Assembly: GCA_011051745.1 (NCBI GenBank)
Contig: DRKO01000384.1
Span: 1-7,338, forward strand
From: Chloroflexota bacterium
GTDB taxonomy: Bacteria; Chloroflexota; Anaerolineae; Aggregatilineales; UBA3940
Direction: 5' to 3'
DNA length: 7,338 bases
Positions 1 to 5,926 of the stretch are shown here, in pieces. The notes below the pieces were generated by a model. That model made no database searches. It was not told the DNA's origin and saw nothing but the letters and a program-made list of their open reading frames with translations. Position numbers and translations under genes: made by a program. Each line of letters starts with the position of its first letter. Within the stretch, counting starts at the first letter, position 1.

Positions 1-610
1 ACAGCACAACCCCGATTGAGTATACGTCGGAAGCCGGGGTGGGCGGCTCGCCTGCCGCCTGTTCGGGGGAGAAGTAATGCGGGCTTCCCCATATCACATC
101 CTCGACCTCATCCGACTGAGCAGCCGAAAGGGCCCGTGCGATGCCGAAATCGGTCACCTTAATGGCGTTGTCCGGCGTAACGAGGATGTTCTGCGGCTTC
201 ACATCGCAGTGAACCAGTCCGGCCCGGTGGGCGTACCCCACGCCCTTGCACACCTCGATAATAATATCGAGGGCCGTATCCACCTCGAAAGGGCCGCCTC
301 TGGCGCGGATCAGCTTCTTCAGGTCCTGGCCGGGCACATATTCCATGACGATGTAATGCGTCCTCGGCCCGTCCTGCCCCACATCATGAACGGTCACGAT
401 GTTCGGGTGGGAGAGGTTGGCGGCGGCCTGAGCCTCGCGCCGGAAGCGCATCAAAAACTCCGGATCGCTCACCAGGCTTGGGCGTAGCACCTTCACGGCG
501 ACCAGCCGCCCCAGTTCGAGGTCCTGAGCTTTGTATATCACCGCCATGCCGCCCGCGCCGATTTGCTCGATCAGGCGGTAGCGTTCGTTGAGGATCGGGT
601 TTTCGGCCAT
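1..610 (-). CDS. Eukaryote-type serine/threonine protein kinase, N-terminal part (runs off window)
   Basis: About 203 residues of the kinase domain are present; the C-terminal lobe and anything after it lie beyond the left edge. Visible elements in order: glycine-rich loop IGAGGMAVIYKA (about 17-28), ATP-anchoring Lys40 in VAVKVL, Glu59 of helix C, the catalytic loop HCDVKPQN (134-141) with catalytic Asp136, Lys138 and Asn141, the DFG motif (154-156) and the activation-loop end GSPHYFSPEQ. The Arg of the usual HRD is Cys135, so this is a non-RD kinase. The domain begins only about 10 residues after the start, as in bacterial PknB-like (Hanks-type) kinases, which phosphorylate proteins from the cytoplasmic side and often carry membrane and sensor domains at the C-terminus (not visible here). 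The ATG at 610 is chosen because the kinase domain follows at once. It has no good Shine-Dalgarno sequence, but a promoter-like element lies directly upstream. Substrate is unknown. Confidence 0.95.
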   Translation of the reverse strand, partial: MAENPILNERYRLIEQIGAGGMAVIYKAQDLELGRLVAVKVLRPSLVSDPEFLMRFRREAQAAANLSHPNIVTVHDVGQDGPRTHYIVMEYVPGQDLKKLIRARGGPFEVDTALDIIIEVCKGVGYAHRAGLVHCDVKPQNILVTPDNAIKVTDFGIARALSAAQSDEVEDVIWGSPHYFSPEQAAGEPPTPASDVYSIGVVL

Positions 611-616
611 GCCTGT

Positions 617-644
617 ATTTTACACCTGTTCTGACTCGTCACAA
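617..644 (-). promoter_or_regulatory. Candidate promoter of the kinase gene, possibly giving a leaderless mRNA
   Basis: Read on the minus strand, a TTGTGA (639-644, 4 of 6 matches to the -35 consensus) is followed after 16 nt by TAAAAT (617-622, 5 of 6 matches to the -10 consensus). Only six bases, ACAGGC, separate the -10 box from the ATG. Initiation at the usual distance would therefore start at or next to the A of the start codon. The absence of a well-placed Shine-Dalgarno sequence fits that. Pattern match only. Confidence 0.4.
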
Positions 645-655
645 CTGCCGTTCAT

Positions 656-681
656 GGAGTCCAGCCCTCCGGCCAGACTCC
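656..681 (-). terminator. Stem-loop after the thioesterase gene, possible terminator or mRNA 3' end
   Basis: An 11-bp stem (two G-U wobbles in the minus-strand RNA) with a GGAG tetraloop lies 12 nt past the thioesterase stop codon. Outer arms are GGAGTC and GACTCC, inner arms TGGCC and GGCTG. No T-tract follows on either strand, so it is not a classical Rho-independent terminator. It could still end or protect the upstream transcript and separate it from the kinase gene. Confidence 0.45.
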
Positions 682-693
682 CGCCATCATCCC

Positions 694-1125
694 TCAGCCC
701 TCCGCCGCAACCTCAAAGTTCTTCAGCCACTCTTTCGGAATGCGCCGGACGTGGCCGCTGCGATCCACGCAGATATGCTTTGTCTGGCCGGTGGCGAGCA
801 CCTGCCCGCTCGTGCCGTCCACCACCTCATAGCCAAAGGTGATGCTGCGGCTGCGGATGTCCTCCACCCATGTGCGAACCGTGATCAGGTGATCGTAGTA
901 GGCCGGGGCAAGGAAACGCACGCGGGCCTCGCTGACGGCCAGCGAATAGCCCATCGCCTCCAGATCGGCATAGGGTGCGCCGAACTGTCGGGAGTATTCG
1001 CTCCGTCCCTCCTCGAAGTAGACCAGATAGTTAGCGTGATGGACGATCCCCATCATGTCCGTTTCGGCAAAGCGAACGTGAAAGCTTGCCTCGACGATTT
1101 TTCGGTTAGAAGTGGCGGCTGTCAT
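694..1125 (-). CDS. Acyl-CoA thioesterase, hotdog fold, YbgC/FadM (4HBT) type
   Basis: A 143-residue protein, the usual length for a single-domain 4-hydroxybenzoyl-CoA thioesterase-like enzyme. The N-terminal signature ETDMMGIVHHANY (about 21-33), with the probable catalytic Asp23, followed by YFEEGRSEYSR, is typical of the YbgC/FadM group. Such cytosolic enzymes hydrolyse acyl-CoA or acyl-ACP thioesters to free acid and CoA; the chain preferred here cannot be read from sequence. The rest (GYSLAVSEARVRFLAPAYYDH and the IRSRSITFGYEV strand) continues the hotdog fold. The ATG is preceded by AGGAG four bases away. It lies 43 nt downstream of the CoA-transferase-like gene on the same strand, so co-transcription is likely and suggests a shared acyl-CoA substrate pool. 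Confidence 0.92.
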   Translation of the reverse strand: MTAATSNRKIVEASFHVRFAETDMMGIVHHANYLVYFEEGRSEYSRQFGAPYADLEAMGYSLAVSEARVRFLAPAYYDHLITVRTWVEDIRSRSITFGYEVVDGTSGQVLATGQTKHICVDRSGHVRRIPKEWLKNFEVAAEG

Positions 1126-1168
1126 GATGCTCCTGTAGAGAAGCCTATATCTCTGGCCGGGCTTTCGT

Positions 1169-1996
1169 TCAGAGGACGCCTTCCCGTTCCAGAATAGTGC
1201 GGATCAGTTCCTTGCGGGCCGTCCCGCCCAGCATCTCGAGCCTGCGGATACCCAGCGGATCGATCTCCTCGCGCAGCAGGCGCACCTCCTCCTCGGTCGG
1301 TGGAGGCGTCTCGTGCACATCCGGGGCGATCTCCAGCTCAAAGCCCGTCCTGCGCTGGATGCGTCGGGGTTCAACGCCGCGATGATAGGAGATGAGACGC
1401 ATACGTCCGTTGGCCCAGTCGAACTGCCCCAGGTCGGTGATGCAATAGCGCGGCCCGGCCCCTCGCCTGCGTTCCGGGGAATGGCCCAGCCCGCTGACGA
1501 AGTCCACACGCTCCACAAACGTCACCTTTGAGTGGCGGGGGACGTAGATATAGACGTGCTCGGAGAAAGTCGTCACGTCCGGGATGCCCCCCGTCCCCGG
1601 CAGGCGCATGTAGGGCTTCCGGTAGTCCTTCCCGATTGCAATGTTGTTGAAGTTCCCCTGCGCGTCGATCTGGGCCGGTCGGAAAAACTCTTTAGGCGCG
1701 AAGCGGGGCAGAATCTCCGTCGCCGCGCGGACAAACCCCCCGCCTATCAGGGCCTTGCCCAGCCAGAGCTTTTCGATGGTCGCCAGCCCCAGCGGGGCCC
1801 AGTCCTCACAGATCGCCTGCCCGATTGCCGAGGCGAACCGCAGATTGGGCGCGTGCGTGAGCTTGGCGAGCAAATAGCCCGCCACGACGAGCGGAGTAGC
1901 CAGCCCCTGGGCGACTATCTCCCCGTCTTCGAGCTGGCGGGCGATGCACACGCTGATCAGTTCATCCACCGTGTAATCATCGGCGGGTTGGGGCAT
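1169..1996 (-). CDS. CoA-transferase family I, beta-subunit-like protein (GctB/IpdB type), probable catalytic Glu missing
   Basis: A 275-residue protein matching the glutaconate CoA-transferase beta-subunit family over its full length. Landmarks numbered from the ATG used here: YTVDELISVCIARQLEDG (8-25), the FRPAQIDAQGNFNN block (about 130-143), RLPGTGGIPD, FVERVDFVSGLGH and the C-terminal LLREEIDPLGI. This family normally forms an alpha-beta complex that moves CoA between carboxylic acids through a glutamyl-CoA intermediate on the beta subunit. By my remembered alignment to Acidaminococcus GctB, the catalytic Glu falls at Ala57 in FASAIGQ, so ordinary transferase activity is doubtful. IpdB-like ring-opening hydrolase subunits also lack it. 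No alpha subunit is adjacent. An in-frame GTG start at 2026 would add 10 residues. The ATG is preferred because AAAGG sits 7 nt upstream and the N-terminus then fits the family. Confidence 0.85.
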   Translation of the reverse strand: MPQPADDYTVDELISVCIARQLEDGEIVAQGLATPLVVAGYLLAKLTHAPNLRFASAIGQAICEDWAPLGLATIEKLWLGKALIGGGFVRAATEILPRFAPKEFFRPAQIDAQGNFNNIAIGKDYRKPYMRLPGTGGIPDVTTFSEHVYIYVPRHSKVTFVERVDFVSGLGHSPERRRGAGPRYCITDLGQFDWANGRMRLISYHRGVEPRRIQRRTGFELEIAPDVHETPPPTEEEVRLLREEIDPLGIRRLEMLGGTARKELIRTILEREGVL

Positions 1997-2003
1997 CGCA
2001 GAG

Positions 2004-2008
2004 CCTTT
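2004..2008 (-). promoter_or_regulatory. Ribosome binding site deciding the start of the CoA-transferase-like gene
   Basis: AAAGG on the minus strand, 7 nt before the ATG at 1996. The alternative upstream GTG at 2026 has no comparable site. Confidence 0.45.
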
Positions 2009-2035
2009 GAGCCGTCGTGCGGTCACATATCCGCT

Positions 2036-2734
2036 TTAGCGTCTCCGGCGGCTGCCGGAAGCCAGCGTGACGTAGTACAGCAACTGGGAAAGGGCCATCA
2101 GCAGCGCGGCCACGTAGGTCAGCGCGGCGGCAGTCAGCACGGCCCGCACGCCCCGCCGTTCCGTCTCGCCTGTCACCAGGCCGCTGGCACGCAGCATCTT
2201 CATTGCGCGGGACGAGGCGTCAATCTCGACCGGCAGCGTAACCAGCGCAAAGACAAACGCCATCGAGAAGAACGCGATCCCCAGCCACATCAACGGCGTG
2301 AATTGCAGGAAGAACCCCACGAGGAAGAGAATGGGGCCGAGTTGCGATCCGATGTTCACCGCCGGGACAAGCCCGCTCCGCAGCCGGAGCAACAGGCTAC
2401 CGGTGGCGTCCTGCTGGGCGTGCCCGACCTCGTGGGCCACAATCGCCATCGCCGCGACGGAGCTCTGGGTGGCGGTCCCCTGCGAGAGATTCAATGTCTT
2501 GGAGCGGGGATCGTAGTTGTCTGTAAGCTGGCCGCCGATCCCCTGAATGCGAATGCCGGACAGGCCGTTTTCTATCAGCAGACGTTCGGCCACTTTGGCT
2601 CCCGGTAATCCTGTCCGGTTGGGGACACGTCCCCACTTATTATAAGCCGTGCGAACGCGCCACTGAGCGTACAGCATCAGCAGCAGCGCCGGGCCGACGA
2701 AAAGCCAGTAGATTGGGTTCCAGTAGAAAGGCAT
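2036..2734 (-). CDS. Membrane zinc metallopeptidase, YugP-like (Zn_peptidase_2 family)
   Basis: A 232-residue integral membrane protein, the normal length for the YugP family. An N-terminal hydrophobic segment (about 8-24) is followed by a soluble part with GLPGAKVAERLL and NLSQGT. The zinc-binding HEVGH (101-105: His101 and His105 as ligands, Glu102 as catalytic base) then appears within AIVAHEVGHAQQD. Hydrophobic stretches follow at about 130-145, 150-168 and 200-222. The conserved LPVEIDASSRA (167-177) probably supplies Glu170 as the third zinc ligand, by analogy with other gluzincins. Family members are putative membrane proteases with poorly known substrates, possibly in membrane protein quality control. 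An AGGAGAGGAA purine run lies about 10 nt before the ATG. It is the first gene of a three-gene minus-strand cluster, with the CoA-transferase-like ATG 39 nt downstream. Confidence 0.92.
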   Translation of the reverse strand: MPFYWNPIYWLFVGPALLLMLYAQWRVRTAYNKWGRVPNRTGLPGAKVAERLLIENGLSGIRIQGIGGQLTDNYDPRSKTLNLSQGTATQSSVAAMAIVAHEVGHAQQDATGSLLLRLRSGLVPAVNIGSQLGPILFLVGFFLQFTPLMWLGIAFFSMAFVFALVTLPVEIDASSRAMKMLRASGLVTGETERRGVRAVLTAAALTYVAALLMALSQLLYYVTLASGSRRRR

Positions 2735-2818
2735 ATCTAGCGAGTTCCTCTCCTGTTATGCTCTTGCCAGAAACAGCCTCTTCGGCTTTTGATCCTGTCA
2801 GAGTTCGCGGTTCACTTA

Positions 2819-2827
2819 ATTGTAGCA
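2819..2827 (-). promoter_or_regulatory. Candidate extended -10 promoter for the metallopeptidase cluster
   Basis: The minus strand reads TGCTACAAT, a TG-extended -10 element (TACAAT, 5 of 6 matches), about 85 nt upstream of the ATG at 2734. No good -35 sits at 17 nt, which is tolerated for extended -10 promoters. The perfect TTGACA at 2857-2862 is too far away (32 nt) to pair with it and may belong to a second start. Confidence 0.35.
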
Positions 2828-2904
2828 CGGGCCGCATAAAAAGACCGTCAGAACATTGTCAAAAGCCTGATGGATAGCTGACCGTTCGCAGATGTTGTAT
2901 ATTG

Positions 2905-2912
2905 GTTGCAAC
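2905..2912. promoter_or_regulatory. Short palindrome, possible operator
   Basis: GTTGCAAC is a perfect 8-bp palindrome just downstream of the best rightward -10-like string (TATATT, 2898-2903), a position suited to a repressor. Eight-base palindromes arise by chance, so this is weak. Confidence 0.15.
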
Positions 2913-2983
2913 GCGGGGGCATCAAAGGTCGTATAGCAGAGCAAACAACCGGGGAGATGGGTTTCTGAAAAGGGGGTTCTGAG

Positions 2984-3541
2984 GTGCCCGATATTTTCTC
3001 CGCCTTCGGGCTTTCGGCCAGCGCCGGGTTGAACGCTTACCTGCCGCTTCTGATCGTCGCGGTGTCCGCCCGGCTTGGGGCCTTTCAACTCCGTGAGCCG
3101 TTCGATGCCCTGACAAGCTGGTGGGTGATCGGCGTGCTCGTCGTCCTGCTCTTGATCGAGATATTCGTGGACAAAATCCCCGCTGTGGATACCGCCAATG
3201 ACATCATCCAGACCTTGATCCGCCCCACCGCCGGGGCGATCCTGTTCGCCGCCAGCGCCAACGTGATCACCGACATCAGCCCCGTACTCTCGATTATTCT
3301 GGGGCTGCTGGTGGCCGGCGGGGTTCACGCCGGTAAGATGCTGGCCCGCCCCGCCTTCACCGTTTCCACCGCCGGAACGGCCAATCCGGTGGTCAGCACC
3401 GTTGAGGACGTGATCTCCGCCCTGACGGCTCTGCTCTCCGTGTTGCTCCCCTGGCTGGTGATGCTCATCGCGGTGACGGGGATCGTGCTGTTCCTGTGGT
3501 GGCGCATTCGTCATGCCGGGCGGCGGCCCGTGCGCCCCTGA
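2984..3541 (+). CDS. DUF4126 family membrane protein
   Basis: A 185-residue hydrophobic protein. The opening SAFGLSASAGLNAYLPLL (6-23) is the hallmark of DUF4126. Four to five membrane segments are likely at about 10-30, 45-62, 83-117 (probably two) and 143-173. The polar loop FVDKIPAVDTANDIIQ (61-76) and the GTANPVVSTVEDVIS segment are also typical of the family. The function is not established, and I do not assign one. It starts at GTG (2984), which has a strong AGGGGG site 7 nt upstream and places the family N-terminus directly after the start. It is the only plus-strand gene in the window, divergent from the metallopeptidase gene and convergent with the DUF402 gene, whose end lies 10 nt away. 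The C-terminus is arginine-rich and short. Confidence 0.9.
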   Translation: MPDIFSAFGLSASAGLNAYLPLLIVAVSARLGAFQLREPFDALTSWWVIGVLVVLLLIEIFVDKIPAVDTANDIIQTLIRPTAGAILFAASANVITDISPVLSIILGLLVAGGVHAGKMLARPAFTVSTAGTANPVVSTVEDVISALTALLSVLLPWLVMLIAVTGIVLFLWWRIRHAGRRPVRP

Positions 3542-3551
3542 AGGTGATCGC

Positions 3552-4040
3552 TCACTCCCCGCCCCGTCCGCCATCAAAGGGCGGCAGGCCCTCGCGCACG
3601 CGCTCCTGAAGCTCCTCCAGCGCGGCGAGCACAGCCGCCCTCTCGTCCTCTCTGAGAGGGAGCGCCTCGAACTCTTCGCGATCCAGAATCAGGACCCGCC
3701 GATCCGGGTAGACGAACAGGTCCAGTGCCAGATCGTCCGCGCGGATCGTCTCCCTGTCCAGCCGCGCCGGGCGGGTGAAGTTGCAATACCACCCCTTGAG
3801 GTGATCGTCGTCCGCATCGTGAATCTCGAAGATGTTGTACCAGCGGTCGCTGTAGAAATACTCGACGAAGCGATCGTTGCGCCGGAAGGTGGCGTAGCCC
3901 AGATCGTAATCGTCGCGGTTGAAGCGGGCTTCCAGCTTGACATGTCTGGAGTCCCGCTCCAGCACCACACCCCGGTAACGCCAGACCTCGCGTCCGGTGT
4001 GGTCGGCTTTGATCACGGTGATCGGCTCCGGTCGGTTCAT
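3552..4040 (-). CDS. DUF402 protein, putative metal-dependent nucleotide (di/tri)phosphatase
   Basis: A 162-residue protein with the DUF402 core: RWYNIFEIHDADD (66-78), GWYCNFTRPARL (83-94), then ADDLALDLFVYPD (101-113) and ILDREEFEAL (118-127). Characterised members (FomD and the staphylococcal Ntdp enzyme) are cytosolic hydrolases that use divalent metals held by acidic residues to remove phosphate or nucleoside monophosphate. The candidate metal-binding and catalytic residues here are Tyr85, Asn87, Asp102, Asp103, Asp107, Asp120 and Glu123, by similarity. An acidic helix (130-150) follows, and the C-terminal tail is Gly/Pro rich. It has AGAGG 5 nt before its ATG and begins 31 nt after the thiZ stop on the same strand, so it is probably the last gene of the thiamine operon. 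A role in hydrolysing a thiamine-pathway phosphate is conceivable but unproven. Confidence 0.88.
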   Translation of the reverse strand: MNRPEPITVIKADHTGREVWRYRGVVLERDSRHVKLEARFNRDDYDLGYATFRRNDRFVEYFYSDRWYNIFEIHDADDDHLKGWYCNFTRPARLDRETIRADDLALDLFVYPDRRVLILDREEFEALPLREDERAAVLAALEELQERVREGLPPFDGGRGGE

Positions 4041-4071
4041 GGTGTCCTCTGTGGGGATGTGTGATCGCGTC

Positions 4072-4836
4072 TCAGACGGAGATACCGAGCGCCTCCAGCA
4101 GGATCGCTTCCTGCCGCCCGAACTCCGGCAGGGTGATCAGCCCGCGCCTGCGTGGACGTGGGAGGTCAACCGTCAGCGTCCTGACGACCCGACCGGGCCG
4201 CGCGCTGAGCACGATCACCCGGTCGCCCAGATAGAGCGCCTCCTCCACGTCATGCGTGATGAAAACGACCGTCTGCCGGAAGCGACTCCAGACCCCCAGC
4301 AGCCAGTCCTGCAATTCGCGCCGTGTGAGGGCATCCAGTGCCCCGAACGGCTCATCCAGAAGCAGCGTCTCTCGCTCGGTGAGGATCGTTCGGAGCAGCG
4401 CGGCCCGCTGACGCATCCCACCGGAGAGAGCCGTCGGATAGGCCTCCTCGAACCCCTCCAGCCCAAAGAGTGGCAGCATCTCCCGCGCCTGCCGGTAAGC
4501 CTCGGAGCGCGGGACGCCCCTCAATTCCAGTGGCAGGATCACGTTATCCAGCACACTGCGCCAGGGGAGCAGCAGATCGCGCTGGGGCATATAAGCCACC
4601 CGCCCGGTCCGGTTCCGATAGGCCCTGCCGTCCAGCCGGATTTCGCCCGCGTCGGGTTCCAGCAGCCCGACGATCAGGTTAAAGAGTGTGCTCTTGCCGC
4701 TTCCGCTCGGCCCGATGATCGTCACAAACTCGCCGGGCATCACGTGCAGCGAAACATCCTCCAGCGCCTTCACGACCAGCCCGTTATCGTGGAAGGACTT
4801 ACTGACGTGGCGTAGCTCCAGCCTGGGCGCAGTCAT
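4072..4836 (-). CDS. thiZ: ABC transporter ATP-binding protein, thiamine precursor/SsuB-TauB type (ThiZ)
   Basis: A 254-residue nucleotide-binding subunit with all motifs intact: Walker A GPSGSGKST (42-50), Q-loop Gln85 in MPQRD, signature LSGGMRQR (137-144), Walker B LLLDEP (158-163), D-loop ALDA and switch His195 in ITHD. It would hydrolyse ATP on the cytoplasmic face to drive import. By sequence alone it fits the nitrate/sulfonate/taurine/thiamine-precursor ATPase group. The thiamine assignment comes from its neighbours thiY, thiX, the thiamine-binding protein and thiN. The ATG at 4836 is the natural start for the family, but the nearest Shine-Dalgarno-like AAAGG is 11 nt away and lies inside a predicted hairpin, so translation may be weak or controlled. 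Confidence 0.93.
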   Translation of the reverse strand: MTAPRLELRHVSKSFHDNGLVVKALEDVSLHVMPGEFVTIIGPSGSGKSTLFNLIVGLLEPDAGEIRLDGRAYRNRTGRVAYMPQRDLLLPWRSVLDNVILPLELRGVPRSEAYRQAREMLPLFGLEGFEEAYPTALSGGMRQRAALLRTILTERETLLLDEPFGALDALTRRELQDWLLGVWSRFRQTVVFITHDVEEALYLGDRVIVLSARPGRVVRTLTVDLPRPRRRGLITLPEFGRQEAILLEALGISV

Positions 4837-4847
4837 GGGGAAAGTAG

Positions 4848-4876
4848 CCTTTCGCTAAGTGCTCCGGCGCGAAAGG
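4848..4876 (-). promoter_or_regulatory. Hairpin B in the thiY-thiZ gap, covering the thiZ ribosome-binding region
   Basis: Perfect 8-bp arms CCTTTCGC and GCGAAAGG with a 13-nt loop in the minus-strand RNA. The 3' arm contains AAAGG, the only Shine-Dalgarno-like string before thiZ. The outer four bases of the 5' arm (4873-4876) also belong to hairpin A, so the two complete stems cannot form together. Confidence 0.5.
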
Positions 4877-4906
4877 CGGGGTGACCGGGTGAGGCCACCC
4901 CGCCTT
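4873..4906 (-). promoter_or_regulatory. Hairpin A downstream of thiY, GC-rich 11-bp stem
   Basis: The minus-strand RNA can form an 11-bp perfect stem, AAGGCGGGGTG with CACCCCGCCTT, and a 12-nt loop, starting 13 nt after the thiY stop. There is no proper U-tract behind it (TTTCGC follows). It looks more like an intergenic stabiliser or partial terminator that keeps the binding protein's transcript more abundant than that of the ATPase. Confidence 0.55.
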
Positions 4907-4919
4907 CTCATCCGTCGGG

Positions 4920-5918
4920 TTAGGGGAGAAACTCGTTGCTGAAGGCAGTTTCTGCCTCAATGGGAGCGCTGATGATCTCGTTCTCCACCATCCAGTTGAT
5001 GTAGTCCTCCCACACGCTGAGGCGCTGCTCGCCCCAGCGCGGCGCATCCGCCTGATAGCGGGGTGAGAGCCAGGCCTGGCTGCGTCGCACCAGCTCAGCG
5101 TCCAGCTCTGGCACAGCCTCCAGCAAAATATCCGCCGCCTCATCCGGGTTTTCAATGGCAAACTCATACCCGCGTGAGATTGCCTCCATGAAGGCCCGTA
5201 TCGTGTCTGGATGCTCGGCCATCATCTGCTCGCTGGTGATGAGAACCGGCGTGTAGTAATCGGGGATACAGTCGAACCAGTCCTCCATCATCACCACGTT
5301 CAGATCAACGCCCTGCAACTCCGCCTGAATCCCCTGCCAGCCGTAGAAGATCCACGCCAGATCGATCTGCCCCTGATCGAGAAGAGCGAGCGGGTCGGCA
5401 AAGCCCGTGTCCACGATCTCCAGTTTGCCGAAATCCCCTCCTGCGCATTCCATCAACACGCGCAACGTGGGGGCTTCAAACGGGCTTCCGTAAGAGCCGT
5501 AGCGAAGCCCTTCCCAGTCAGCGGGCGACTCAGCCCCCAGCTCCGCGCGTGAGGCAAAGCCCGATGTGTTGTGCTGGATGATCGCGGCGATGGACACAAT
5601 CGGCTGCTCGTCCGCGCGGGCCATCGTGACCTGCTCCTGAAAGCTGATGCCGAAGTCCGCCGCTCCGCTGACGACTGCCTGCTCGGCGTAGACCTCTCCC
5701 GGCTGGATGATCTCCACATCCAGACCGCTCTCCTCAAAATACCCTTTAGCCTGAGCGACGAAAATCCCCGTATGGTTGGTGTTCGGGACCCAGTCGAGCA
5801 TCAGGGTGACGGGTGTCAGGGACGGGGCTTCCCCGCCTCCTTCCGCCTCCCCGCTGCCGCAGGCCGCCAGAATGAGCGACAGCCCGATCAACACCATCAG
5901 GGTGAGCGATCTTTTCAT
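4920..5918 (-). CDS. thiY: Substrate-binding lipoprotein of a thiamine-precursor ABC transporter (ThiY, NMT1/THI5-like)
   Basis: A 332-residue NMT1/THI5-like solute-binding protein. The N-terminus MKRS plus a hydrophobic stretch ends in a lipobox, LAAC, giving lipidation at Cys20, followed by a flexible Gly/Glu linker. The mature protein opens with LMLDWVPNTNHTGIFVAQ (39-56), characteristic of ThiY, and continues with KGYFEESGLDVEI and FGISFQEQ. Later landmarks are WIFYGWQGI (189-197), DYYTPVLITSEQMM and AFMEAISRGYEFAIENP. ThiY proteins bind N-formyl-aminomethyl-pyrimidine or related thiamine precursors outside the membrane; the exact ligand here is not determined. The reading frame extends upstream, but the start at 5918 is set by the signal peptide and an AGGAGG 8 nt before it. 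An ATG two codons earlier is too close to that site. It lies 17 nt after the permease stop. Confidence 0.95.
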   Translation of the reverse strand: MKRSLTLMVLIGLSLILAACGSGEAEGGGEAPSLTPVTLMLDWVPNTNHTGIFVAQAKGYFEESGLDVEIIQPGEVYAEQAVVSGAADFGISFQEQVTMARADEQPIVSIAAIIQHNTSGFASRAELGAESPADWEGLRYGSYGSPFEAPTLRVLMECAGGDFGKLEIVDTGFADPLALLDQGQIDLAWIFYGWQGIQAELQGVDLNVVMMEDWFDCIPDYYTPVLITSEQMMAEHPDTIRAFMEAISRGYEFAIENPDEAADILLEAVPELDAELVRRSQAWLSPRYQADAPRWGEQRLSVWEDYINWMVENEIISAPIEAETAFSNEFLP

Positions 5919-5926
5919 GAGCATCC

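Larger units (their letters stand above)
2735..2983. other. Divergent intergenic region
   Basis: 249 bp between the metallopeptidase gene (leftward) and the DUF4126 gene (rightward), clearly more AT-rich than the flanking genes. It must carry promoters for both directions. I see a TG-extended -10 element for the leftward gene and a perfect TTGACA hexamer (2857-2862, minus strand) with only a poor TATGCG 18 nt after it. For the rightward gene the best -10-like string is TATATT (2898-2903), without a convincing -35. I see no structured RNA or small gene here. Confidence 0.6.

Noticed and set aside
1532..2608. 358-codon plus-strand open frame
   Set aside because: It lies opposite the CoA-transferase-like and metallopeptidase genes and spans the gap between them. 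Its product is rich in His, Gln, Arg and Gly with no recognisable domain, as expected for an antisense frame in GC-rich DNA.
2775..2790. AGCC/GGCT mini-hairpin followed by T residues on the plus strand
   Set aside because: The stem has only four base pairs, and no plus-strand gene ends upstream of it.
3515..3565. Possible bidirectional terminator at the convergent junction
   Set aside because: Only a 5-bp CGGGC/GCCCG stem and a 4-bp GTGA/TCAC stem are present, with no T-tract. This is not enough to call a terminator.
2816..3577. 253-codon minus-strand open frame opposite DUF4126
   Set aside because: The composition is low-complexity (Gly, His, Gln, Asp), there is no family pattern, and it runs across the divergent promoter region. 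The plus-strand frame has clear DUF4126 features and a good ribosome-binding site.
3513..4064. 183-codon plus-strand open frame opposite the DUF402 gene
   Set aside because: It overlaps the end of DUF4126 and is an antisense shadow of a clearly recognisable DUF402 protein.
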